From: Hyphomicrobiales bacterium
GTDB taxonomy: Bacteria > Pseudomonadota > Alphaproteobacteria > Rhizobiales > Beijerinckiaceae
Reading direction: 5' to 3'
Assembly (NCBI GenBank): GCA_025358745.1
Contig: JANYIH010000022.1
Location: 1-40,171 of the forward strand
DNA: 40,171 nt
Made by a program: the position numbers and the translations under genes. Shown here in pieces: positions 23,203-30,171 of this stretch (position 1 is its first letter; each line of letters begins with the position of its first letter). The notes below the pieces were generated by a model, which worked only from the letters and a program-made list of their open reading frames with translations, ran no database searches and was not told the origin of the DNA.

Positions 23203-24662
23203 GCGCGCTGGTGGTCGACAAACTGACCAAGCGCTTCGGCGGGCTCACCGCCGCGCGCGACATCAGCTTTTCCGTGGCGCCGGGGGAAATTCTGGGCCTG
23301 ATCGGCCCCAACGGCTCGGGCAAATCGACGGTGATGAAGTCGATCCTGGGCGTCGAGCGGCCCAACAGCGGCTCGGTCAAGATCAACGGCGTCGAGGTTG
23401 CGGGCTGGCCGCCGCACAAAATCGCCCGGCTCGGCGTCGGCATGGTGTTCCAGCATTCGCGGCCGCTGCATCGCCAGACCGTGCTGGAGAACATCGCGCT
23501 GGCGCTGACGCCAGATTCGCTGCTGCGGCTGTGGCCGGACCCGGCGACGATCGCGAAGGCGAAGGCGCTCGCCCGGAAGGTCGGACTGGGCGATGTGCTC
23601 GACGCCAAACCCGCGACGCTGCCGTTCGCCGATCTGCGCCGGATCGAACTCGCCAAGGCGATCGCGCGCGATCCCGCCGTGGTGCTGGTCGACGAGCCGT
23701 TCGCGGGATTGACCGCGCGCGAGACGGGCGCTTTCGCGCAACTGATCGCCGAGATGGCGCACGACGGGCACGCGGTGCTGATCGTCGATCACAACGTCAA
23801 GAGCGTCGCCTCGCTCGCGACCCGCGTGTTTGCGATGTATGTGGGCGAGCGCATTGCGGAGGGCGCGCCGCAGGAGGTGATGAACGACGAGACGGTGCGG
23901 CGCGTCTATCTCGGCGGCGAACTCAAGACCGCCGCGCGGCCGGAAAGCGCGTTCGCGGACGCGGCGACGCCGTTTCTCGCGGTCGAGGGCGTCGATGTGT
24001 TCTACGAGCGGGCGCAGGCGCTGGAGAAAGTGTCGTTGCACGTGCATCGCGGCGAGTTCGTCGCCGTGGTCGGGCTCAACGGCGCCGGCAAGACCACTTT
24101 GTTCAACGCCGTGTCGGGGCAGGTTCCCTTCAAGGGCGAGATCAAGCGCGAGGGTCGGTCGCTGCGCGGCGCAACGGCTGCGGCGATCGCGCGCGGCGGC
24201 ATCGTCCAGGCGCCCGAGGGGCGCGACCTGTTCACCGACATGACAGTGCAGGAAAATCTCGACATGGGCGGCCTGCGGCTGGAAGCCGGCGATCGGCGCG
24301 AACGGCTCGGCTGGCTGTTCGAGCTGTTTCCCCGCCTGAAAGAGCGGCTGAACCAGACCGCCGGCACGATGTCGGGCGGCGAGCAGCAGATGCTGACCAT
24401 CGCGCGCGCGTTGATGACCAAGCCAGACCTGCTGATCCTTGACGAGCCGACGCTGGGCCTTGCCCCGATCGTGCTGGAGCAGATTTCGCGCGCGCTCGAA
24501 CGCCTGCGCCAGACGACGGACATCACCGTGCTGCTCGGAGAGCAGAACGTCACCTTCGCCCTGCCGCACGCGGATCGGGTCTATGTGCTGGAGCACGCGC
24601 GTATCGTGTGGGAAGGGCCGCCCGACCGCTTCGCCGAGGAAGCGAGCGGACGTTATATATAA
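23199..24662 (+). CDS. livGF: Fused double ATPase LivG-LivF of the amino-acid/amide importer
   Basis: This single 487-aa polypeptide contains both nucleotide-binding domains that are normally two proteins. NBD1 (1-245, LivG-like) has Walker A GPNGSGKS (36-43), Walker B VVLVDEP and the switch VDHN; its signature is degenerate (LPFADLRRIELAKA). NBD2 (about 259-487, LivF-like) has Walker A GLNGAGKT (292-299), signature MSGGEQQM (391-398), Walker B LLILDEP and the LivF-type GEQN in place of the His switch. A short linker (residues 246-258, PESAFADAATPFL) joins them, and the frame is unbroken. ATG 23199 overlaps the livM-like stop. The 777-aa track ORF is this gene plus an out-of-frame read of livM. 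Degenerate LivG signatures are known in some relatives, so NBD1 need not be dead. Confidence 0.93.
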   Translation: MSALVVDKLTKRFGGLTAARDISFSVAPGEILGLIGPNGSGKSTVMKSILGVERPNSGSVKINGVEVAGWPPHKIARLGVGMVFQHSRPLHRQTVLENIALALTPDSLLRLWPDPATIAKAKALARKVGLGDVLDAKPATLPFADLRRIELAKAIARDPAVVLVDEPFAGLTARETGAFAQLIAEMAHDGHAVLIVDHNVKSVASLATRVFAMYVGERIAEGAPQEVMNDETVRRVYLGGELKTAARPESAFADAATPFLAVEGVDVFYERAQALEKVSLHVHRGEFVAVVGLNGAGKTTLFNAVSGQVPFKGEIKREGRSLRGATAAAIARGGIVQAPEGRDLFTDMTVQENLDMGGLRLEAGDRRERLGWLFELFPRLKERLNQTAGTMSGGEQQMLTIARALMTKPDLLILDEPTLGLAPIVLEQISRALERLRQTTDITVLLGEQNVTFALPHADRVYVLEHARIVWEGPPDRFAEEASGRYI

Positions 24663-24663
24663 T
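24658..24663 (+). promoter_or_regulatory. Possible -10 box (TATAAT) ahead of the sua5-like gene
   Basis: A perfect TATAAT overlaps the last codons and stop of the fused ATPase gene, inside a striking AT island (TTATATATAATAAATAATTG) in otherwise GC-rich DNA. No -35 hexamer is found 16-18 bp upstream. It would place a transcript start near 24670, upstream of the sua5-lysR pair. Confidence 0.35.
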
Positions 24664-24736
24664 AAATAATTGCGAATATTGAGCATGGATGCATTTTCGT
24701 CTTGACGCCGGCAAGCAGGATTTCCATCGAACGGAT

Positions 24737-25738
24737 ATGGACGGCGTTGCCACTTTCCGCGCGCGCATCGCCCGCGCCGACGAAACAGCGATCACCGAGG
24801 CTGCGGCGATTCTGCGCGCCGGCGGCCTTGTGGGCATGCCGACCGAGACCGTCTATGGCCTTGCCGGCCTTGCGACTTCGGACGCGGCAGTGGCGAAGAT
24901 TTACGCCGTCAAGGGCCGGCCGACGTTCAACCCGCTGATCGCCCATTTCGACAGCCTCGCGGCGGCGGCGCGCGAGGCCCGGCTCGACGCGACCGCCGAG
25001 CGGCTGGCGGATGCCTTCTGGCCGGGGCCGTTGACGTTGGTCGCCCCGGTGGCCGGGGATTGCCGCATCAGTCTGCTGGCGCGGGCGGGTCTCGACACGC
25101 TGGCCTTGCGCGTTCCCGGCTCCGCGACAGCGCGGGCGCTGATCGCCGCTGCGGGGGCGCCGCTCGCCGCGCCCTCCGCCAATCGCTCCGGCGCCGTCAG
25201 CCCGACGCGGGCCGAGCATGTCGCCGCCGATCTCGGCGACCGCATCGGCCTTATCCTCGACGCCGGCCCCTGCGTCTGGGGCGTCGAGTCCACGGTCGTC
25301 GCCTGCTTGGCCGAAGGGCCGCGCCTGCTGCGGCCCGGCGCGATTTCGCGCGAGCGGATCGAAGCCGCGCTCGGCGGCCCGATCGCGGAGGCGGCGCCGG
25401 GGCAGACGCCGGCCGCGCCGGGGGCGCTCGCCTCGCACTACGCGCCCAACGCTTTGCTGCGGCTCAATGCGGCGCAGGCGCCCCAAGGCGCCGTTGTGCT
25501 CGATTTCGGCGGCCGGATCGGCGCGTCCGGGCGCGGCTTGCGGCTCGATCTTTCCCCCGCCGGCGATCTTTCGGAAGCGGCGGCGAACCTGTTCGCGCAT
25601 CTGCGCGCGCTCGACGCCGCGCGTCCGGCGCTGATTGTCGTGGCGCCGATTCCCGATCGCGGCCTTGGCGCCGCGATCAACGACCGGTTGCGGCGCGCCG
25701 CCGCGCCGCGGCCCGCGCAAGGGGGCGCAGGGGCATGA
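24737..25738 (+). CDS. L-threonylcarbamoyladenylate synthase (Sua5/TsaC)
   Basis: This enzyme makes threonylcarbamoyl-AMP from threonine, bicarbonate and ATP for the t6A37 modification of ANN-decoding tRNAs. The YrdC-type domain has GLVGMPTETVYGLAG, KIYAVKGRPTFNPLIAH, FWPGPLTLV, LALRVPGS and APSANRSG. A linker (APGALASHYAPNALL) and a second C-terminal domain make it the long, two-domain Sua5 form. I prefer ATG 24737 (MDGVATFRAR, 333 aa) to 24689, because the extra 16 codons are not GC-rich in third positions and lack a ribosome site. It overlaps the LysR gene by 4 bp. Confidence 0.9.
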   Translation: MDGVATFRARIARADETAITEAAAILRAGGLVGMPTETVYGLAGLATSDAAVAKIYAVKGRPTFNPLIAHFDSLAAAAREARLDATAERLADAFWPGPLTLVAPVAGDCRISLLARAGLDTLALRVPGSATARALIAAAGAPLAAPSANRSGAVSPTRAEHVAADLGDRIGLILDAGPCVWGVESTVVACLAEGPRLLRPGAISRERIEAALGGPIAEAAPGQTPAAPGALASHYAPNALLRLNAAQAPQGAVVLDFGGRIGASGRGLRLDLSPAGDLSEAAANLFAHLRALDAARPALIVVAPIPDRGLGAAINDRLRRAAAPRPAQGGAGA

Positions 25739-26637
25739 ACGAGCCGCTGAACTGGGACGAATTTCGCATCGTCAAGGCGATCGCCGAGACGCATTCGCTC
25801 GCCGGCGCCGCCGAGCGGCTCGGGCTTAATCATTCCACGATGTTCCGGCGACTGACGGCGCTGGAGGCGCGCCTCGGGATGCGGTTGTTCGACCGCGGCA
25901 GGTCGGGCTATCAGCCCACCGCCGCCGGGGCCGACATGGTGTCGCTGGCGACGCTGATGGGCGACACGATCGCCGAGTTCGAGCGGCGGGTCGGCCAGGA
26001 TGAGGTGAAACTGTCGGGCCTTGTCCGCGTGACGACAGTCAACTCGATCGGCGCCTTCGTTCTGCCCGGCATCTTCCTCGCCCTGCGCGCCGAACATCCC
26101 GACTTGCAGGTCGACCTCAATCTGACCGAAGCCACGCTCGACCTGTGTCAGGGCGAGGCGGACATCGCGCTGCGTTTCACGAAAGACCTCCCGGCCGAGC
26201 CTTTGACGGGGCGCCGGATCGCGCGGACGCTGTGGGCGGTTTACGCCGTCGAAGCGCTGCTGACCTCCACGGGCGAACTGGTGCCCGGTTGCCCCTGGGT
26301 ATGCCCGGCCGATACGTTCGGGCCGCTCGAGGCCCGGCGTTGGCTGGAGCGGCATGTGGAGCCAAGGCGGCGCGCGGCGGTTGCGAGCAACGATGTCGTG
26401 ATGGCGGAACTGGCGGCGCGCGGCCTCGGCGCGGCGCTGCTGCCCTGCTACGCCGCCGACCGGCCCGAACTGCAACGGGTCCGCACGGCGGATCCGGAAA
26501 TCGATCGCGAATTGTGGCTGGTGGCGCATCCCACGGTGCTGAGCGCGCCGCGCGTCCGGGCGGTGTTCGAATTCCTCGGCGACGAACTCGCCAAAAGGAG
26601 CCCGCAATTCGACGGCGAGGCGATCCCCTCCCCCTGA
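25735..26637 (+). CDS. LysR-family transcriptional regulator
   Basis: This is a 300-aa regulator. The N-terminal winged helix-turn-helix is visible as FRIVKAIAETHSLAGAAERLGLNHSTMFRRLTALEARLG, followed by LFDRGRSGYQPTAAG. The effector domain starts at about residue 92 (GLVRVTTVNSIGAFVLPGIF). It overlaps the sua5-like gene by 4 bp and is therefore probably co-expressed with it. It has no divergent target gene, which is where LysR proteins usually act, so its target is unknown. regB starts 62 bp downstream; whether it controls regBA cannot be told. Confidence 0.9.
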   Translation: MNEPLNWDEFRIVKAIAETHSLAGAAERLGLNHSTMFRRLTALEARLGMRLFDRGRSGYQPTAAGADMVSLATLMGDTIAEFERRVGQDEVKLSGLVRVTTVNSIGAFVLPGIFLALRAEHPDLQVDLNLTEATLDLCQGEADIALRFTKDLPAEPLTGRRIARTLWAVYAVEALLTSTGELVPGCPWVCPADTFGPLEARRWLERHVEPRRRAAVASNDVVMAELAARGLGAALLPCYAADRPELQRVRTADPEIDRELWLVAHPTVLSAPRVRAVFEFLGDELAKRSPQFDGEAIPSP

Positions 26638-26699
26638 CGCCGCGCTTGCCCGTCGCCCCATCCTGCGGCACAGGGGGCTCAGGCGGAGACGCGCGCGGG

Positions 26700-28043
26700 A
26701 TGGATCCATTCGATTTCGGCCAGGAAGCGCGGCGGCTGCGCGTGGGCACGCTTGTGCGGCTGCGCTGGATCGCGGCCGCCGGCCAGATCGCCGCGTTGCT
26801 GGTCGCAGCGTTCGCGCTGCATATCGCCTTTCCCCTGGGCTGGGCGGCGCTATGCATTGCGTTGCTGCTCGCTTTCAACGCGTTTCTGCGGCTGAGGTTT
26901 CCCCCCGCCAAGCGACTGGAGGAAAAGGCGACCACGTATATCTTGGCCGTCGATATCGCCCAGCTCGCCGTCCTGCTTTATCTCACTGGCGGCATCGCCA
27001 ATCCATTCGCCATGCTGCTGCTCGCGCCGACGATGATCTCGGCCGTGTCGCAGACCTGGGTCGAGACGGCCAAACTGCTGACGCTCGCGATCGCCTGCGC
27101 GTGCGCGGTGACGATCTGGCGCATCCCGATGCGCTTGTCGGACGGCGCCTTGTTCGATCCGCCCGCCATAGAATTGGGCGGCTTCCTGCTCGCCATCGTC
27201 GTCAGCGCGGTGTTCGTCGCGGTCTATGGCGGGCAGGTCGCCAAGGAGGCCCGCCAACTCGCCGGCGCGCTTGCCGCGACAGAGATGATTCTGGCCCGCG
27301 CGCAGCATCTGTCGCAGCTCGACGGGTTGGCGGCGGCGGCGGCGCATGAATTCGGCACGCCGCTGGCGACCCTGACCGTGATCGTCCACGAACTCGCCCA
27401 TCAGCCCGAAGTCGCCGCGTTGTGCGGCGACGACCTGTCGTTGGCGGCCCAGGAGCTTTCGCGCTGCCGCGCCATCCTCGGCCAGCTTTCCACCGCCAAC
27501 CGCCTCGCCCGCGAACCGTTCGACCGGGTGGAGTTGGAGGCGTTGCTGGAAGAGGTCGCCGCGCCGCATCGGTTGCAGGACATCGATATCGTCGCCAGCG
27601 CCCAAGGTGCGGAGCCTCCTCCGCAATGCGCCCGCAACCCGGCGCTGCTCTACGGATTGCGCAACCTCGCCGAAAACGCCGTCGCCTTCGCGGAAGGCCG
27701 AGTGACGATTAAAGCGAGCTGGCGCCGCGACCGGGTCGAGATATGCATCGAAGACGACGGGCCGGGCTTTCCCGCCGCCGTGTTGCAGCGCCTGGGCGAG
27801 CCCTATATCTCGGACCGTGCCGCGGCGCGCCATTCCGAGGCCGAAGCGGGCCTTGGACTTGGCCTGTTCATCGCCAAGGCCTTGCTGGAGCGCACCGGAG
27901 CGGAGCTGACAATCGGCAACCTGCCCTGGCCCCATCATGGCGCGCGCGCCCTGGTCGCCTGGCCGCGCGAGTTGTTCGAGCCAGGTGAACGCTCCGCCCC
28001 TGCGGACGACAAACTCTCCGCCCTCTCAGTGGGAAGCGCATGA
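26700..28043 (+). CDS. regB: RegB/ActS/PrrB-family redox-sensing histidine kinase
   Basis: This is a 447-aa membrane sensor kinase. Several TM helices lie between residues about 22 and 180. The ubiquinone-binding GGIANPF motif (98-104) is present. The H-box is AAAHEFGTPLATL with phospho-acceptor His216. The redox-responsive Cys256 sits in the conserved ELSRCRAILGQLS box. The N-box (RNLAENAVAF), G1 (EDDGPGF) and G2 (GLGLGLFIAK) are intact. These features are specific to RegB, which phosphorylates RegA when the respiratory chain is reduced. The start ATG 26700 gives a normal N-terminus for the family. It overlaps regA by 4 bp. In Rhodobacter, regB is divergent from senC-regA; here the two are in one operon and no senC is seen. 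Confidence 0.93.
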   Translation: MDPFDFGQEARRLRVGTLVRLRWIAAAGQIAALLVAAFALHIAFPLGWAALCIALLLAFNAFLRLRFPPAKRLEEKATTYILAVDIAQLAVLLYLTGGIANPFAMLLLAPTMISAVSQTWVETAKLLTLAIACACAVTIWRIPMRLSDGALFDPPAIELGGFLLAIVVSAVFVAVYGGQVAKEARQLAGALAATEMILARAQHLSQLDGLAAAAAHEFGTPLATLTVIVHELAHQPEVAALCGDDLSLAAQELSRCRAILGQLSTANRLAREPFDRVELEALLEEVAAPHRLQDIDIVASAQGAEPPPQCARNPALLYGLRNLAENAVAFAEGRVTIKASWRRDRVEICIEDDGPGFPAAVLQRLGEPYISDRAAARHSEAEAGLGLGLFIAKALLERTGAELTIGNLPWPHHGARALVAWPRELFEPGERSAPADDKLSALSVGSA

Positions 28044-28591
28044 ACGATTCGACCCGTTCTCCCGACGCCGACCGGACGCTGCTGATCGTCGACGACGACA
28101 AGCCTTTCTGCGACCGCCTCGCGCGCGCTCTGGCCGCGCGCGGCTTCGTTGTCCGCACCGCCAACAGTGTCGCGGAAGGCGCAGCGGCGCTTGGCGAAAG
28201 CGCGCCCGCCTTCGCCGTATTCGACCTGAAGCTCGGCGACGGCAGCGGGCTCGACCTGATGCGGGCGCTGAAAGCCAGCCGCCCCGACGCACGCGCCGTG
28301 ATCCTGACCGGATATGGCGCGATCGCCACCGCGGTGACCGCGGTCAAGCTCGGCGCGTTCGACTTTCTCGCCAAGCCCGTCAACGCCGACGAAGTCGTCG
28401 CCGCGCTTTCCGCCGGCGTCGAAACGCGCCCGGAAGAACCTGACCAGCCGATGTCGGCCGACCGGGCGCGCTGGGAACACATCCAGCGCGTGTACGAATC
28501 CTGCGACCATAACGTGTCGGAGACCGCGCGGCAGCTCAGCATGCATCGGCGCACATTGCAGCGCATTTTGGCCAAACGCGCGCCAAAATGA
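28040..28591 (+). CDS. regA: RegA/ActR/PrrA-family response regulator
   Basis: This 183-aa response regulator partners with RegB. The receiver domain has acidic Asp18-20 (LLIVDDDKPF), phospho-acceptor Asp62 (FAVFDLKLGDGSG), a conserved Thr (ILTGYG) and Lys112 (FLAKPV). A proline-containing linker (PEEPDQP) leads to the Fis-like helix-turn-helix NVSETARQLSMHRRTLQRIL, close to invariant in this family. RegA proteins control photosynthesis, carbon fixation, nitrogen fixation and assimilation, hydrogenase and respiratory genes according to redox state. It is translationally coupled to regB. The urea transporter starts 134 bp downstream, on the same strand but with its own sigma-54-like promoter. 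Confidence 0.95.
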   Translation: MNDSTRSPDADRTLLIVDDDKPFCDRLARALAARGFVVRTANSVAEGAAALGESAPAFAVFDLKLGDGSGLDLMRALKASRPDARAVILTGYGAIATAVTAVKLGAFDFLAKPVNADEVVAALSAGVETRPEEPDQPMSADRARWEHIQRVYESCDHNVSETARQLSMHRRTLQRILAKRAPK

Positions 28592-28656
28592 GCGCCGGCG
28601 CGCCTAACGATTCAGCAGCGATTTGCCGATAACGCGGCATTGAGCGCCGCATGGCT

Positions 28657-28673
28657 TTGGCATGAGCTTTGCG
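28657..28673 (+). promoter_or_regulatory. Sigma-54 (RpoN) -24/-12 promoter of urtABCDE
   Basis: TTGGCATGAGCTTTGCG matches the consensus YTGGCACGRNNNTTGCW with two mismatches. The invariant GG (28659-28660) and GC (28671-28672) are spaced exactly 12 bp apart. It lies 53 bp upstream of the urtA start, giving a leader of about 40 nt. RpoN control with NtrC would fit urea uptake under nitrogen limitation. I did not find a clear NtrC dyad in the short upstream gap; it might lie inside regA. Confidence 0.7.
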
Positions 28674-28725
28674 ACCCCTGGAGCGCACGGGCATCGCGCC
28701 CGCTTGATCCACATGGGGTGCGAAT

Positions 28726-30018
28726 ATGTTAATCTCCAGGCGTACGATAACGGGCGCGCTCGGCGCGCTCGCGCTGGGCGCGTCGGCTCTGACGAGCTTC
28801 GCCGCGCGGGCCCAGGACACAATCAAGATCGGCATTCTCCACTCGCTCTCCGGCACCATGGCGATCAGCGAAACCACGTTGAAAGACGTGATGTTGATGC
28901 TGATCGACGAGCAGAACAAGAACGGCGGCGTGCTGGGCAAGAAGCTTGAAGCGGTCGTTGTCGATCCCGCCTCCAACTGGCCGCTGTTCGCCGAAAAGGC
29001 CAAGGAACTGATCGCCAAGGACAAGGTGTCGGTGGTGTTCGGCTGCTGGACTTCCGTTTCCCGCAAGTCCGTGTTGCCGGTGTTCAAGGAACTCAACTCC
29101 ATCCTGTTCTACCCCGTGCAATATGAGGGCGAAGAGAGCGAGCGCAACGTGTTTTACACCGGCGCCGCCCCCAACCAGCAGGCGATTCCCGCCGTCGACT
29201 ATCTCATGAGCGCGGACGGCGGTTCGGTGAAGCGCTGGGTGCTCGAAGGCACAGACTACGTCTATCCGCGCACCACCAACAAGATCCTCGAAGCCTATCT
29301 GAAAGCCAAAGGCGTCGCGCCGGAAGACATCACGATCAACTACACGCCGTTCGGTTTCTCCGACTGGCAGACCGAAGTGACCAAAATCAAGGCGTTCGGC
29401 TCGGCGGGCAAGAAGACGGCGGTGGTCTCCACCATCAACGGCGACGCCAACGTGCCGTTCTACAAAGAACTCGGCAATCAAGGCCTCAAGGCCACCGAAA
29501 TCCCCGTCGTCGCCTTCTCCGTCGGCGAAGAGGAACTCGCTGGTCTCGACACCAAGCCGCTGCTGGGACATCTCGCCGCATGGAACTATTTTGAATCGAT
29601 CGACACGCCGGAAAGCAAGACTTTCATCGAAAAATGGCACGCTTTCACCAAGAACTCGAAGCGCACCACCAACGACCCCATGGAAGCGCATTACATCGGT
29701 TTCAACATGTGGGTGAAGGCGGTTGAAAAGGCCGGAACGGTCGATCCCGACAAGGTGATCGCGGCGCTGCCCGGCACTGAGCAGAAGAACTTGACGGGCG
29801 GAACCGCCGTGATGCTGCCCAACCATCACATCAGCAAGCCGGTAATGATCGGCGAAATCCGCGCCGACGGCCAGTTGGACACGGTGTGGCAGACCAAGGG
29901 CCTCGTCCCCGGCGCCGCCTGGTCGCCCTATCTCGAAGGTTCGAAGGACCTCGTCGCCGATTGGGTGGATTTGAAATGCGGAAACTATAACAAGACCACC
30001 AAGAAGTGCGGCGGCTGA
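28726..30018 (+). CDS. urtA: Urea ABC transporter substrate-binding protein UrtA
   Basis: This 430-aa periplasmic urea-binding protein has a twin-arginine-like leader (SRRTITGALGALALGASALTSFAARA|QD). The mature sequence contains family-typical blocks: IKIGILHSLSGTMAISETTLKD, VVFGCWTSVSRKSVLPVF, LFYPVQYEGEESERNVFYTGAAPNQQ, and LEGTDYVYPRTTNKI. These distinguish UrtA from LivK or AmiC. The start at 28726 has GGGG at 7 bp. It is the first gene of urtABCDE and lies downstream of a sigma-54-type promoter. It should bind urea and perhaps short amides for high-affinity uptake. Confidence 0.95.
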   Translation: MLISRRTITGALGALALGASALTSFAARAQDTIKIGILHSLSGTMAISETTLKDVMLMLIDEQNKNGGVLGKKLEAVVVDPASNWPLFAEKAKELIAKDKVSVVFGCWTSVSRKSVLPVFKELNSILFYPVQYEGEESERNVFYTGAAPNQQAIPAVDYLMSADGGSVKRWVLEGTDYVYPRTTNKILEAYLKAKGVAPEDITINYTPFGFSDWQTEVTKIKAFGSAGKKTAVVSTINGDANVPFYKELGNQGLKATEIPVVAFSVGEEELAGLDTKPLLGHLAAWNYFESIDTPESKTFIEKWHAFTKNSKRTTNDPMEAHYIGFNMWVKAVEKAGTVDPDKVIAALPGTEQKNLTGGTAVMLPNHHISKPVMIGEIRADGQLDTVWQTKGLVPGAAWSPYLEGSKDLVADWVDLKCGNYNKTTKKCGG

Positions 30019-30038
30019 CGTCTTCAACTTAAGCGCGG

Positions 30039-30062
30039 ATGCGGGGGCCTCGTCTCCCGCAT
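30039..30062 (+). other. Intercistronic hairpin after urtA
   Basis: ATGCGGG (30039-30045) and CCCGCAT (30056-30062) form a perfect 7-bp stem with a 10-nt loop, 21 bp after the urtA stop. No T-run follows, so full termination is unlikely. Hairpins here often stabilise abundant binding-protein mRNA while lowering expression of downstream permease genes; that role is inferred. Confidence 0.5.
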
Positions 30063-30094
30063 GTTCGAACGAATGGAAAAGCATCCTGTGCGAC

Positions 30095-30115
30095 GGGAAG
30101 CGCGCTGCGCTTCCC
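30095..30115 (+). repeat. GGGAAGCGC hairpin between urtA and urtB
   Basis: GGGAAGCGC-GCT-GCGCTTCCC is a perfect 9-bp stem with a 3-nt loop. It closely resembles the GGGAAACGC-TCC-GCGTTTCCC hairpin at 21329-21349, which also follows a binding-protein gene and precedes its permease gene. It may be a fragment of the same repeat family. It adds a second hairpin to the urtA-urtB gap. Confidence 0.6.
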
Positions 30116-30171
30116 AACCATTGCATTCGCGGTGCGCCGCCGAGCAATCAACCTGGGGCGCGCCGCCAATC

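Noticed and set aside
23199-23945. First ATPase half of the LivG-LivF fusion as a dead domain because the LSGGQ signature is degenerate
   Set aside because: Walker A, Walker B and the switch His are intact, and divergent LivG signatures are known in this family, so loss of function is not supported.
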